From Lyngbya sp. PCC 8106 (lineage in GTDB: Bacteria; Cyanobacteriota; Cyanobacteriia; Cyanobacteriales; Microcoleaceae), in assembly GCF_000169095.1 (NCBI RefSeq), contig NZ_AAVU01000045.1, positions 1 to 57,933 of the forward strand: a stretch of 57,933 nucleotides of DNA. Reading direction: 5' to 3'. Numbering within the stretch: position 1 is the stretch's first letter; every line of letters begins with the position of its first letter. This document shows, in pieces, positions 24,934-34,909 of this stretch. The translations under genes and the position numbers were made by a program. Under the pieces are notes generated by a model. It had not been told where the DNA came from. It saw only the letters and a program-made list of their open reading frames with translations, and ran no database searches.

Positions 24934-25962
24934 ATGAACGAACGCAAGCGCGCCCTGATTACTGGAATTACGGGTCAAGATGGCTCTTACTTGAGTGAAC
25001 TTTTGCTCGCCAAGGACTATGAAGTTCACGGCATTATTCGCCGAAGTTCATGTTTTAATACTGACCGGATTGATCATATCTACAAAGACCCTCACAACGA
25101 GGAGGCTCGTCTGTTTCTTCATTATGGAGACCTCACAGATGGGACAACTCTACGTCGTATCTTAGAAGAAGTTAAACCCGTTGAGATTTATAATCTCGGC
25201 GCTCAATCTCACGTTAGAGTGAGTTTTGACTCCCCTGAATATACGGTTGATGCCGTGGGAATGGGAACGTTACGGATTTTAGAAGCAATTCGCGACTACC
25301 AACATCGTACAGGGATTGAAGTTCGCTTTTATCAAGCGGGTTCTTCGGAGATGTTTGGAAAGGTACAGGAAGTTCCTCAAAAGGAAACAACACCGTTTTA
25401 TCCCCGCAGTCCCTACGCCTGTGCTAAAGTTTATGCCCACTGGCAAACCGTTAACTATCGAGAATCCTACGATTTATTTGCCTGTAACGGTATTTTATTT
25501 AACCATGAGAGTCCTCGACGGGGTGAGACATTTGTAACCCGCAAAATTACCCGTGCATTGGCTCGAATTGCCAAGGGAATGCAGAAAGAGGTTTATCTCG
25601 GAAATCTCGATTCTAAGCGCGATTGGGGCTACGCTAAGGACTATGTGCGAGCCATGTGGTTGATGCTTCAGCAGGATGCCCCGGATGATTATGTCGTGGC
25701 GACCAATGAAACCCACTCGATTCGTGAGTTTCTCGATGTTGCCTTTAATTATGTCAACCTCGATTGGCATGATTACGTCAAGTTTGATGAACGTTATCTT
25801 CGTCCGGCAGAGGTGGAACTCTTAATTGGTGATCCCAGCAAAGCTAAACAAAAAATGGGCTGGGAACCTTCAGTGACGTTTGACCAGTTGGTGAAATTAA
25901 TGGTGGATGCCGATATTCAAGCGTTGGAAAAATCTAAAAAGATCGCCCAGGGTTTTGACTAA
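24934..25962 (+). CDS. gmd: GDP-mannose 4,6-dehydratase
   Basis: Converts GDP-D-mannose to GDP-4-keto-6-deoxymannose, the first step to GDP-L-fucose. The 342-residue extended SDR begins RALITGITGQDGSYLSELLL, followed by YGDLTDG; the catalytic set is SSEMFG plus YxxxK in SPYACAKVYAHW, and NGILFNHESPRRGE is diagnostic for Gmd. The GDP-fucose synthase follows 27 bases later, so the two are an operon. The last ~30 residues are normal for the family. Confidence 0.96.
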   Translation: MNERKRALITGITGQDGSYLSELLLAKDYEVHGIIRRSSCFNTDRIDHIYKDPHNEEARLFLHYGDLTDGTTLRRILEEVKPVEIYNLGAQSHVRVSFDSPEYTVDAVGMGTLRILEAIRDYQHRTGIEVRFYQAGSSEMFGKVQEVPQKETTPFYPRSPYACAKVYAHWQTVNYRESYDLFACNGILFNHESPRRGETFVTRKITRALARIAKGMQKEVYLGNLDSKRDWGYAKDYVRAMWLMLQQDAPDDYVVATNETHSIREFLDVAFNYVNLDWHDYVKFDERYLRPAEVELLIGDPSKAKQKMGWEPSVTFDQLVKLMVDADIQALEKSKKIAQGFD

Positions 25963-25989
25963 TCGTTTGTATATAATGAGGTTCAATCC

Positions 25990-26946
25990 ATGAATACACT
26001 GGATTTACGAGATAAACGAATTGTTGTGACCGGAGGCGCGGGGTTTCTGGGTCGGCAAGTGATTGATCAGCTGCTCAAAGCCGGAGCGAATATAGATAAA
26101 ATTTTGATTCCGCGATCGCAAGAGTATGATCTGTGTACGTTTGAAGCCTGTCAAAAGGTGGTTCAGGGTCAAGATATTATTATTCATTTGGCCGCTCATG
26201 TGGGTGGAATTGGTCTGAACCGAGAAAAACCTGCGGAACTGTTTTACGATAACTTGATGATGGGTACACAGCTTATTCATTGCGCCTATCAAGCCGGTGT
26301 CGAAAAGTTTGTCTGTGTGGGAACGATTTGTGCTTATCCGAAATTTACTCCCGTACCGTTTAAAGAAGATGATCTTTGGGAGGGTTATCCGGAGGAAACA
26401 AATGCTCCCTATGGGATTGCCAAGAAGGCTTTGCTCGTTCAATTGCAAGCCTATCGCCAACAATATAATTTTAATGGCATCTACTTGTTACCCGTCAATC
26501 TCTACGGCCCGGAAGATAATTTTGATCCCCGTAGTTCTCATGTGATTCCGGCTTTAATTCGTAAAGTTTATGAAGCTCAACAACGAGGGGATAAAAAACT
26601 TCCTGTTTGGGGTGATGGGAGTCCCAGTCGCGAGTTCCTTTATTCTACAGATGCGGCTCTGGGGATTGTGATGGCAACTCAAGATTACAATGAACCGGAG
26701 CCGGTGAATTTAGGGACAAACCAAGAAGTCAAAATTCGAGATTTGGTGGAAACTATCTGCGAATTAATGGGGTTTGAAGGGGAAATTGTTTGGGAAACCG
26801 ATCAACCCAATGGTCAACCGCGTCGGTGCTTGGATACGCAACGGGCTAAAGAAAAGTTTGGATTTGTTGCGGAAGTGGATTTTAAACAGGGATTGAAAAA
26901 TACCATTGATTGGTATCGTCAACACGCTGAACCGGTAGCAGTTTAA
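25990..26946 (+). CDS. fcl: GDP-L-fucose synthase
   Basis: Epimerises and reduces GDP-4-keto-6-deoxymannose to GDP-L-fucose. The 318-residue SDR has VTGGAGFLGRQV at its N-terminus, HLAAHVGGIGLN, the catalytic Tyr-x3-Lys in PYGIAKK, and LLPVNLYGPEDNF, a family signature. Length fits the usual ~315. It is co-directional with gmd and followed directly by a terminator, so it ends the operon. GDP-fucose would feed the glycosyltransferases of this locus. Confidence 0.95.
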   Translation: MNTLDLRDKRIVVTGGAGFLGRQVIDQLLKAGANIDKILIPRSQEYDLCTFEACQKVVQGQDIIIHLAAHVGGIGLNREKPAELFYDNLMMGTQLIHCAYQAGVEKFVCVGTICAYPKFTPVPFKEDDLWEGYPEETNAPYGIAKKALLVQLQAYRQQYNFNGIYLLPVNLYGPEDNFDPRSSHVIPALIRKVYEAQQRGDKKLPVWGDGSPSREFLYSTDAALGIVMATQDYNEPEPVNLGTNQEVKIRDLVETICELMGFEGEIVWETDQPNGQPRRCLDTQRAKEKFGFVAEVDFKQGLKNTIDWYRQHAEPVAV

Positions 26947-26955
26947 ATCACTATC

Positions 26956-26984
26956 AACCCGGTTTCTCGAAAAGGCCGGGTTTT
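26956..26984 (+). terminator. Rho-independent terminator after the GDP-fucose synthase gene
   Basis: AACCCGG pairs with CCGGGTT around a 13-base loop, followed by TT, nine bases after the stop codon. The rest of the gap 26985-27347 is A/T-rich; I see no gene in it. Confidence 0.75.
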
Positions 26985-27347
26985 GAAGTTTCAGCTAGCA
27001 TCTACATAAACTTTTCTGATTCTTGATTTCTGGCTTCAGCTTTTCTCAGTTCATAATTTTCAAGACTCAAGCTTTTCAGGGCGCATTTACACCCGATCTA
27101 GATGATCGATAGAGTCTATTAAGTATTTTTTAACTGATCTTTCAGGGTGCTAAAGTTAAACTAAACTCAGGCTGAATTATACTTTTTAAAATTGGGTAAA
27201 TTCGTCTATTGTTGACCTGAAAAAATCTGGGTTTAGTCTCAATAAAAAGTCCTAAAAATCCAGTTGATCTAATGAGTAGAAAGTAGATTATTGTTTGGAC
27301 TTCAAGAAAACTTTCAAATAGATTTCCACATTTAACGCTGGAAATTT

Positions 27348-28007
27348 ATGATCAAACTAAAACTTAATCATTATAGTGTTATGATTCCAAAGATAGATCA
27401 AACCTCTATCAACCTCGTGAACCAACAGCAAACTCCACAAAGTAAAAATCAGCTTCGTCGAGAGTTACTGCACATTCGTCAGTCAATGTTAGCAGAAGAT
27501 TGGCGAGAAAAGAGTGATCGCATTAGTTTTCATTTACAAGCTTCGTCTAGATTTCAACAAGCAAAAACAGTCTTAGCTTATGTTAGCTTTCGTCAAGAAC
27601 CCGATCTGAGTCGTCTCTTTGCAGAAACCAGCAAAGAAGGAACAAAAATTTGGGGATTTCCAAGATGTGTTGAAAATGCTATGATTTGGCATGAATGGAA
27701 ACCCGGCGAACTATTACAAACAGGGGCTTATGGAATTTGGGAACCTCACGCCGACTTACCCCTAATTTCACCGTCTCAAGTTGATTTAATTTTAGTTCCG
27801 GCTGTTGCTTGTGATCAGCGAGGATATCGTTTAGGATACGGTGGAGGATATTATGATCGGATGCTCAGTTCTCCTGAGTGGCAATCTATTCCAACGATAG
27901 GAATTGTATTTGATTTTGCTTATTTGACCGAGTTACCGATTGATAATTGGGATCAACCTTTAAATGAATGTTGTACAGAAGAAGGGTTGAAGTTGAATAA
28001 TAAATGA
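27348..28007 (+). CDS. 5-formyltetrahydrofolate cyclo-ligase
   Basis: Recycles 5-formyl-THF to 5,10-methenyl-THF using ATP. The nucleotide-binding GYRLGYGGGYYDRML motif is diagnostic, as are KNQLRRELLHIRQ near the start and VDLILVPAVACDQRG. The 219-residue product has an N-terminal extension of ~30 residues compared with the core family; an ATG at 27381 would shorten it. Its stop overlaps the next start by four bases (ATGA), so translation is coupled to an ABC permease that has no obvious functional link. Confidence 0.92.
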   Translation: MIKLKLNHYSVMIPKIDQTSINLVNQQQTPQSKNQLRRELLHIRQSMLAEDWREKSDRISFHLQASSRFQQAKTVLAYVSFRQEPDLSRLFAETSKEGTKIWGFPRCVENAMIWHEWKPGELLQTGAYGIWEPHADLPLISPSQVDLILVPAVACDQRGYRLGYGGGYYDRMLSSPEWQSIPTIGIVFDFAYLTELPIDNWDQPLNECCTEEGLKLNNK

Positions 28008-28837
28008 ACTTAAAATCACCAAGAATCAAGATATTTTGGAATTATTTACTGTTGAGTGTTATTGCTCTTTTGATGCTCTTTCCGTTGTTGTGGCTGATCA
28101 GTACAGCCTTTAAGTCAGGGAACGAAAATATCTTTCAATTTCCCCCGCAGCTTTTCCCTCGTGAACCGACTTTTGAGAATGTCATCAAAGTCTGGCAAAC
28201 AAATCCTATGGGGCGTTATCTTGTCAATAGTATGATTGTGGCGAGTTTGACTGTCGAGTTAAATTTGTTATTCTGTGCGTTAGCCGCTTACCCCTTGGCG
28301 CGATTAGACTTTCGGGGACGAGATAGCATTTTCACCGCCATTATTGCCACAATTATGATCCCATTTCAAATTGTGATGATTCCCCTCTACGTCTTAACCG
28401 TCCAGTTAGGATTGAGAAATACTTATCTCGGGTTAATTTTTCCCAGTGTAGCTTCAGCATTTGGCATTTTTTTGTTGCGACAAGCCTTTTTGGGTGTACC
28501 CAAAGAACTCGAAGAAGCCGCCCGCATTGATGGATGTTCTGAACTGGGGATTTGGTGGCATATTATGCTTCCGGCTGTGCGACCTGCTTTAATAACATTA
28601 GCAATTTTTGTGTTTATCGGGTCTTGGAGTGACTTTCTTTGGCCGTTGCTGATCTTAGATCAACCCGAATACTACACCCTGCCTTTAGGAGTCGCCAAAT
28701 TAGCCGGAACCTTCTCTTTTGATTGGCGTTTGGTGGCTGCGGGATCAGTGATTTCAATAGCACCCGTTTTATTATTATTTCTGTTACTCCAGCGCTATAT
28801 AGTGCCAACAGATGCCGCAACAGGGGTCAAAGGATAA
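28004..28837 (+). CDS. ABC sugar transporter permease, MalG type
   Basis: A 277-residue inner-membrane protein with about six transmembrane helices. The cytoplasmic EAA loop reads ELEEAARIDGCSELGIWWHIMLP, the contact site for the ATPase subunit. It belongs to the carbohydrate (CUT1) permease family. The partner permease, binding protein and ATPase are not in this window, so in this organism the transporter is split over loci, which is common in cyanobacteria. The start overlaps the upstream cyclo-ligase gene by four bases. Confidence 0.9.
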   Translation: MNLKSPRIKIFWNYLLLSVIALLMLFPLLWLISTAFKSGNENIFQFPPQLFPREPTFENVIKVWQTNPMGRYLVNSMIVASLTVELNLLFCALAAYPLARLDFRGRDSIFTAIIATIMIPFQIVMIPLYVLTVQLGLRNTYLGLIFPSVASAFGIFLLRQAFLGVPKELEEAARIDGCSELGIWWHIMLPAVRPALITLAIFVFIGSWSDFLWPLLILDQPEYYTLPLGVAKLAGTFSFDWRLVAAGSVISIAPVLLLFLLLQRYIVPTDAATGVKG

Positions 28838-28865
28838 TTCTAGTAACCTTTCCGTTTTCCGTGAC

Positions 28866-31391
28866 TTATCGAGCCGAAAACACCCCTTTCGGATAAGCAA
28901 TACGTTTGTGGTTGACTTGTTCCCAAACCCGCACAAAAACTTCAGCAATTTTTGCCATATCTTCTCGGCTGAGTCCAGAGTCTACCAATTGATTGTCTTG
29001 CCATCTCGCCCGGAGAATTTTATTCACCATTTGTAGAGCTTCTTCGTGGGTGGCATCTTTAAGACTTCGCAACGCCGCCTCACAAGAATCAGCCAACATC
29101 ACAATTCCTGTTTCCTTCGACTGTGGACTTGGCCCATCATAGCGAAAATCTTCCTCCTTAACCGCAATTGTCGGATCTTCTTTTGCTCGTTGTTGAGCTT
29201 GATAATAGAAGTAGGCAATCAGCATTTTCCCTTGGTGTTCAGGAATAAAAGCTTGAATCGCCTTTGGTAAGCGACAACGACGTGCCATTGCCAACCCTTC
29301 ACTCACGTGTTTTTTGATAATTCTGGCACTTTCCCAGGGATCATTAATTTCGTCGTGCTTATTCGGCCCTCCCATCTGATTTTCAATAAATCCGAGAGGA
29401 TCGTGCATTTTCCCAATATCGTGATACAGAGTTCCCGTTCTCACCAGTTCTACATTACATCCCAAAGTTTGAGCCGCCGCTTCTGCGAGAGTAGCCACAA
29501 ACATCGTATGTTGGAACGTGCCAGGAGCCTCCGTTGCCAAGCGCTTCAGCAGGGGTCGATTCGGGTTCGCCAGTTCCGCTAACCGAATGGGTGTAATTAA
29601 GTCAAAGACGTGTTCTAAATAAGGGCTTAATCCCAAAGCCACAACACTCCAAGCCAGCCCTTCGAGAACTTGTAAAACGACTTGGCGTAAGATAATAAAC
29701 CAGATCGAACTCGCCGTTGTACCGACAACCGTTAGCGTCACCAGGAGATAAACAGTACCTTGAGCTAGACCAACCGCTCCCCCGAGTAAAGCCAGTTCTT
29801 CTCGCGATCGCAATTGTCCAGCCAGTAAGCTTCCCAGAAGTCCCCCCGCTGCACTCGCCAGCAGAGGAATCATCTCAATTTCCAGACCAATCGGAATCAT
29901 CGCCGAGAGCAAACCTACAACAGTTACGCCCACCGCCGAACCATAGAAGCTACCTGCTAATAAACCCACTGCGGGTAAACCCGTGGAAGGGACTTTTAAC
30001 ATTACCAGCAAAGGTGTACTTAGAGTTAGTAGCAAGAGCAATAAATAGTCTCTGTGGCGAAGACTGGGCCGGAACCGCCTTCCCACAAATAAAACCACAA
30101 CAACCGCCCCACTGACTAGAGTTGTAAAAGCCAGTAAACCTTTCCAATTAATGCCTCGTTCGCTCTTGTCAAAATGATCGAGCATCACGAACTCGCGTTG
30201 AGTAATTTTTTCGCCCTGACGAACAATCACATCGCCTTGACTAATCGTGACAACCACCGGATCAACACTTTGAGCGGCGAGTTCAGCCCGAGTCCGAGTG
30301 GAATCTCGATCTTCAATCAGATTAGTTCGCAAAGCGGTTGTGAGCAACTTCGCCGCAAAGTCTTGAGATTCGGTTGGTAGAGCGGTTTTGACCTGAATAT
30401 TAACCGCTTGTTCTAAAATCTCGGTCGGTAATCCAGGGGCAATACCCTGACTCAGCATTTCCTTTGCCACTTGCCAGATCCCGACTTGAGTTCGCTCCCA
30501 AGTTTGATCGGACCAGTCGAGCAAAGACTGATTATAAAAGCTAGTTTTATCTGAGGGAAGCTGTTTAGAAAAGGTTGTATAGGCTTTAGCATAACGCTTG
30601 CGAGCATCATCGATATCTGTCACTAGAAGGGCAAACTCTTCGGGAGAGGCTCGTTTTCCATAACCTCGGAGTTGAGCAAATGCTTTCCAGCGCAGTTGAT
30701 CGGTTCCTTCTTGTTGAGTTGATGAAAATTTGCCGCTATCGGTTGATAAGTTCCCAGAGGTACTTAAATTGAGTTGGGGTTGCACGGTTGTTTGTTCAAC
30801 TTGCGCCAGTAATTCGTTCCATTGCCACTCTGGTATTCTTCGCAAGTAGGATTGGACATCTGTTGATAGAGTCCCTGAGTCAAGGAAGGGGAAGGGTTGA
30901 GCAAGATCTCTCACCACGTTACCCTGAGCAAGCACAGTTTCGATTCTCTGATTAATTTCTTCATTGACCAGGGGATTCGGCACCAAGACAGGAACAACGC
31001 CATAGAGAGCCTCTTTGCGTCTTTCCTCTGTGGTTTTCATATCGGTGAGTTCTGCATCGGTCGGCGCTAAAATCGTCTCAGGAGCCTCCCGGCCAACGGC
31101 GAGTTTGGGTTGGTTGTAGAAGCGAACACCCATCACTCCTGTTAGCGAAATAATCGCCAAAAACAGTAGTGCTGGAGAACCGGCTTGAGGAGACTTCGGT
31201 GATTTGCGCTTGAAGTTTTGAGAAGATGTCTGTTTGCCTTGAGACTCGTCAGACGACGATCCAGGTTGGCGTTGCTGCGAGCGATCCGAATTGCGATTTT
31301 CAGCCCGAGTCCCATTGACTCGCAACGACGAGCTGTGAGTACGGCTACGAAGCCGTTCAATCTGCCGTGTGATTAACTGGAACGTGTTCAT
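28866..31391 (-). CDS. PgpH/YqfF-type membrane HD phosphohydrolase
   Basis: An 841-residue protein of the 7TM-HD family; characterised members hydrolyse cyclic di-AMP. After a ~75-residue basic, low-complexity cytoplasmic start comes one helix (PALLFLAIISLTGVMGV), an extracytoplasmic 7TMR-HDED domain (~110-420), about seven helices (~430-610) and the cytoplasmic HD domain with HTMFVATLAEAAA, the metal-binding YHDIGKM and later PEHQGKM. The tail end of the ABC permease gene faces it at 28837. Full length fits the family. Confidence 0.9.
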   Translation of the reverse strand: MNTFQLITRQIERLRSRTHSSSLRVNGTRAENRNSDRSQQRQPGSSSDESQGKQTSSQNFKRKSPKSPQAGSPALLFLAIISLTGVMGVRFYNQPKLAVGREAPETILAPTDAELTDMKTTEERRKEALYGVVPVLVPNPLVNEEINQRIETVLAQGNVVRDLAQPFPFLDSGTLSTDVQSYLRRIPEWQWNELLAQVEQTTVQPQLNLSTSGNLSTDSGKFSSTQQEGTDQLRWKAFAQLRGYGKRASPEEFALLVTDIDDARKRYAKAYTTFSKQLPSDKTSFYNQSLLDWSDQTWERTQVGIWQVAKEMLSQGIAPGLPTEILEQAVNIQVKTALPTESQDFAAKLLTTALRTNLIEDRDSTRTRAELAAQSVDPVVVTISQGDVIVRQGEKITQREFVMLDHFDKSERGINWKGLLAFTTLVSGAVVVVLFVGRRFRPSLRHRDYLLLLLLTLSTPLLVMLKVPSTGLPAVGLLAGSFYGSAVGVTVVGLLSAMIPIGLEIEMIPLLASAAGGLLGSLLAGQLRSREELALLGGAVGLAQGTVYLLVTLTVVGTTASSIWFIILRQVVLQVLEGLAWSVVALGLSPYLEHVFDLITPIRLAELANPNRPLLKRLATEAPGTFQHTMFVATLAEAAAQTLGCNVELVRTGTLYHDIGKMHDPLGFIENQMGGPNKHDEINDPWESARIIKKHVSEGLAMARRCRLPKAIQAFIPEHQGKMLIAYFYYQAQQRAKEDPTIAVKEEDFRYDGPSPQSKETGIVMLADSCEAALRSLKDATHEEALQMVNKILRARWQDNQLVDSGLSREDMAKIAEVFVRVWEQVNHKRIAYPKGVFSAR

Positions 31392-31566
31392 CTATATCGA
31401 AGCTAGATTCTAGAGTGCAGCCGTGTCATATCAATTCTAGAGTACAGATTTCTGATTTTGGGATACGATCTTTGTGGACAATAACTCAATATACTGTACC
31501 AATCTGAGTGTTCTTGACTGGGTAAACCCTTTCACCTTCAGGGATTTACGAATCTTGGCTAGGTTT

Positions 31567-32706
31567 TTAGAACTGACGTGGATGAATTACATTGGGCGCA
31601 GCCACAGCCAGGGTTGAATCTGTTTCCAAGAATGGATTTGCTGTATTATAAACCCCAGACCAAACTGCGAATAGCTCTGTTGCCTTTTGGAGAGTTTCTC
31701 CGACTGACTGTTTCCGGCTCTTCGCTGGGGTTTCTGCCGAAATTATCGGTGAAGATGAAGTTGTTGTTGTTTGAAGTTGCAGTCGCCAAGAGAGGGGAAA
31801 GCTAGAAATACTGTTGTAAGCTCCAGACAATGCTCCGGTGAGTATACTTACAATTGGAGTTAATGGATCCATCTCAACGGTTCGCAACAAGGCGATCGCT
31901 GGATTGTGGGGTGTACTGACAAAGCTGTAAAATGCAAGGGCTATCGGTGTTGTATCTTGTGAACCGACCCAGCTCTTTTCTGTTTTAGAGTAAATCGCGA
32001 GTTCCTGAGAATTTTTGAGCAGCAACTCTCGAGCTGTTTCTAAACTGACCCTTTGTTCTACTAAGCTCTGAACCTGTTGCAACTGCTGATGCAAATCGAT
32101 TTGCGGATCTAAATAATTCAGGAGAGTGGGAATCAAAGTTTGGGGATCAAGTTCTTCCTTTAATGCCAATGCGATCGCGGAGTTAAAGGCAATGACAGCC
32201 TGTTCTAAAACCTCACAGGAGGGGGATTCTTGCCAAACTTGTATGCCTTGCTGTAGTTGCTGCTGAAGTTGAGCGGGTTGCTCGTGAAATAATAAGGTGA
32301 TTGGTACTGTTGCTACAGCGACTTCTGCCACGGATTTTGGACGGGTGCGAGCTAAATTGCTCTCCTCTTTAACCCCGGAGGGTGACGATTGCTGCTCTTG
32401 TTGCCATTTCTGCCAACTCTGATTCCAATCGACTCGTTCTAATCCCTGGCATCGAATCAGGCTACGAGTCATTTGAATCACAAGACTCTCGCAGTCGCTT
32501 GAAGTGAATTGTTCATCCTTCCCCTCGGATTCACATCCTTTCAACTGATGCTGCTTTAAGTTTAGCAAAATTTGGGAACCGTGATTCTCTTTTTGGGGAG
32601 AAGCCCCTGAGAGGAAGACAGATTTTTCGGGGGGCAATCTTAATCTACTGCCAAAGGACAAACCTGCCATTGCTCCTTGAAACCGACTGAGCAATGAGTA
32701 TTGCAT
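31567..32706 (-). CDS. ADP-ribosylglycohydrolase-like protein of cyanobacterial type
   Basis: A 379-residue protein starting SRFQGAMAGLSFGSRL, which resembles the N-terminus of ADP-ribosylglycohydrolase (DraG) family proteins, and containing PLTPIVSILTGALSGAYNSI, the region where that family has its GALxGAxxG motif. The acidic metal-binding residues are not obvious, so enzymatic activity is doubtful. Glu/Gln-rich stretches fill the middle. It lies 12 bases downstream of aroQ on the same strand and is probably co-transcribed. Confidence 0.6.
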   Translation of the reverse strand: MQYSLLSRFQGAMAGLSFGSRLRLPPEKSVFLSGASPQKENHGSQILLNLKQHQLKGCESEGKDEQFTSSDCESLVIQMTRSLIRCQGLERVDWNQSWQKWQQEQQSSPSGVKEESNLARTRPKSVAEVAVATVPITLLFHEQPAQLQQQLQQGIQVWQESPSCEVLEQAVIAFNSAIALALKEELDPQTLIPTLLNYLDPQIDLHQQLQQVQSLVEQRVSLETARELLLKNSQELAIYSKTEKSWVGSQDTTPIALAFYSFVSTPHNPAIALLRTVEMDPLTPIVSILTGALSGAYNSISSFPLSWRLQLQTTTTSSSPIISAETPAKSRKQSVGETLQKATELFAVWSGVYNTANPFLETDSTLAVAAPNVIHPRQF

Positions 32707-32718
32707 CGATTACTCTCC

Positions 32719-33201
32719 TTACTCAGCCTTGGCTTGAGAAGACACATCTCTCTCTCGCTGCATGGTCTGTCGTAGATATCGGACTAGAGCTTGCAGTCCC
32801 AGAATATAGCTGTCTGCACCAAAGCCACTGATTTGTCCTAAAACAACGGGTGCAATATAGGAGTGATGCCGGAACGTTTCACGACGATAGATGTTACTCA
32901 AATGCACTTCTACCGTCGGAAGCCCTACTGCTGCGATAGCATCTCGGATCGCAATACTGGTGTGCGTGTAAGCTCCTGCATTAAGGATTATGCCCTGACT
33001 TTGGTTTTGTGCTGAATGAATAGCATCAACCAGGACTCCTTCTGAGTTAGACTGCAAAAACGAAACTGCAAACTGATGAACCTGCGCCTCTTGCTGCAAG
33101 CACTGATTAATTTCTGCTAGTGTTACGGTTCCATAAATTCCAGGTTCTCGCTGACCCAAAAGATTGAGATTTGGGCCGTGCAGCACCAAAATACTGGGCA
33201 A
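32719..33201 (-). CDS. aroQ: Type II 3-dehydroquinate dehydratase
   Basis: Catalyses the third step of the shikimate pathway. The N-terminal HGPNLNLLGQREPGIYG, the Q/N-rich SNSEGVLVDAIH, NAGAYTHTSIAIRDAI and EVHLSNIYRRETFRHHS are textbook AroQ. I place the start at the TTG at 33201, which follows AGGAAG by six bases. Longer frames reach 33306 but would overlap the small gene at 33230-33373 and add sequence foreign to the family. The product is 160 residues with a charged C-terminal tail of about 15 residues beyond the usual end. Confidence 0.9.
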   Translation of the reverse strand: MPSILVLHGPNLNLLGQREPGIYGTVTLAEINQCLQQEAQVHQFAVSFLQSNSEGVLVDAIHSAQNQSQGIILNAGAYTHTSIAIRDAIAAVGLPTVEVHLSNIYRRETFRHHSYIAPVVLGQISGFGADSYILGLQALVRYLRQTMQRERDVSSQAKAE

Positions 33202-33229
33202 CTTTAATACTTCCTGCAAAAGCTTAATC

Positions 33230-33373
33230 CTAAGACTTGCGGCGACGTCGAAGATCATCGACTGGAACCGGAATTGGCTCGACTTCCGGATGAGTTTGAG
33301 GGCCAAGTAATGCTTCTATCACTTCACGCGCCCACTCTTTCAATTTTTCCAGCACTTTTTCAATGTATTCCAT
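33230..33373 (-). CDS. Small conserved-looking protein (47 aa) upstream of aroQ
   Basis: The frame MEYIEKVLEKLKEWAREVIE continues into ALLGPQTHPEVEPIP and ends DDLRRRRKS, followed by TAG. The first half is a strongly amphipathic helix, the second a Pro/Glu-rich stretch with a basic end. I recall small cyanobacterial proteins of this type, but no function. It ends 28 bases before the chosen aroQ start and would form an operon with it. It is too short for common length cut-offs and may be missed. Confidence 0.68.
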   Translation of the reverse strand: MEYIEKVLEKLKEWAREVIEALLGPQTHPEVEPIPVPVDDLRRRRKS

Positions 33374-33655
33374 TGCAAAAATGGCTCCTTGCTGTACACC
33401 GATTACAACTTAACAAATGGAGTTTATTTCTAGCTGAGACAGACACTACCATGGGTAAGTCAGTGGGTCTAACCTAAATAAACTCTACAAAATTGAAACT
33501 TATTCGGATATAAATATATCCTAAATCATTCAATTATTTGTATCTCCCTTATCATAACGAATCTTCACATATTTGTGCAAGATTACTCACAAAGATCGAA
33601 AATGCTAATCAGTCTCTGCCCCTCACCCAACACAAATTAATCAATAGAGGGAATC

Positions 33656-34909
33656 TCATGGGGATAAAAGCTGACGTCGTAACACATCAAGCGCAGAACT
33701 TGCACTGACTCGCTGAATCCATTCTCGCCCCCGTGCCTGACCAAATAGAAACTTATTACTTGTTGCTTGTCCATCTGGCCCGGCTAAACCCATATACACT
33801 AATCCCACCGGCTTCGTTTCCGTCCCCCCACCTGGCCCCGCAATTCCGGTAATACTCAAGCCCCAAGTTGTGTTGAGTTGAGATCGCACACCTATAGCCA
33901 TTTGTTGAGCAACACTCTCACTCACCGCTCCCCACTGTTCAAGATCCTGAGGATCAACCCCCAGTAAAGCCGTTTTTACCCCATTCTCATAAGCAATAAT
34001 TCCGCCGCGAAAATAGCTTGAACTTCCCGCAACACTGGTAATCATCTGACCCAATCCTCCACCCGTACAGGATTCAGCCACAGCTAAAGTTGAATGGGTT
34101 TGTTGTAAAAGTTGACCGACGACTGAGGCGAGGGTGTCCTGGTCACGACCATAATAGTCTAAACCCGCAATATCTTTGATTTGCTGTTCAATCGGAGTAA
34201 TAAGCTGTTCAGCCGCTTCTGGAGACTCAGCCCGAGCCGAAATTCTCAGCTTAACTTCTCCATAATTGGCGTAAGGCGCAACGGTGGGATTGGTTAAATT
34301 GAGGTAAGCAGAGACTTTTTCTGCTAAAGCCGACTCAGCCACCCCCCAAAACCTGAGTGTGTGACTGCAAATCATCTCTTGACACCATCCCTGACTTTGC
34401 AAATAGGGAACGGCGATTTCGTGCCACATTTGCTTCATTTCCGCTGGAACACCGGGAAACGTCAGAATGGTCAGTTTGTCGGAACGAGGTTGCCAAATAA
34501 TCCCCGGAGCGCTACCAATGGGATTGGTGAGAATCTCTGCCCCTTGAGGAATTAAAGCTTGCTTATGATTACTCGGTGACATCGTTCGTCCCCGTTGAGC
34601 AAACTTTTGGCGAATGTCGGCAATAATTTCGGGTCGTTCGATCAGGGGAACCCCAAAAAAATCGGCAATGGTTTCCACCGTCAGGTCATCAGGCGTTGGC
34701 CCCAAACCCCCTGTGAAAATCAGGAGTTGAGCGCGTTGTGAAGCGATCGCAATCACTTGTTTGAGGCGTTCTCGGTTATCGCCGACGACCGTTTGATAAT
34801 AGTGAGCAATCCCCAACTCAGCAAGCTGTTTACCCAAAAACTGAGCATTGCTATTGAGGATATCACCAAGTAGGAGTTCAGTTCCGACACAGATAATTTC
34901 AGCAGTCAT
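33656..34909 (-). CDS. cinA: CinA-family protein (competence/damage-inducible, NMN amidohydrolase)
   Basis: A 417-residue two-domain protein. Residues ~1-170 are the MoCF-like domain with GTELLLGDILNSNAQFLGKQL and FTGGLGPTPDDLT; residues ~255-415 are the CinA C-terminal amidohydrolase domain with AESCTGGGLGQMIT and SYFRGGIIAYENGVK. CinA proteins cleave NMN or ADP-ribose in pyridine-nucleotide recycling. It stands between aroQ and the WecA-type gene on the same strand, with gaps of ~160-280 bases, so it probably has its own promoter. Confidence 0.94.
   Translation of the reverse strand: MTAEIICVGTELLLGDILNSNAQFLGKQLAELGIAHYYQTVVGDNRERLKQVIAIASQRAQLLIFTGGLGPTPDDLTVETIADFFGVPLIERPEIIADIRQKFAQRGRTMSPSNHKQALIPQGAEILTNPIGSAPGIIWQPRSDKLTILTFPGVPAEMKQMWHEIAVPYLQSQGWCQEMICSHTLRFWGVAESALAEKVSAYLNLTNPTVAPYANYGEVKLRISARAESPEAAEQLITPIEQQIKDIAGLDYYGRDQDTLASVVGQLLQQTHSTLAVAESCTGGGLGQMITSVAGSSSYFRGGIIAYENGVKTALLGVDPQDLEQWGAVSESVAQQMAIGVRSQLNTTWGLSITGIAGPGGGTETKPVGLVYMGLAGPDGQATSNKFLFGQARGREWIQRVSASSALDVLRRQLLSP

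Noticed and set aside
29717..30115. 132-codon frame antisense to the PgpH-type gene
   Set aside because: Proline-rich antisense shadow of a full-length family member.
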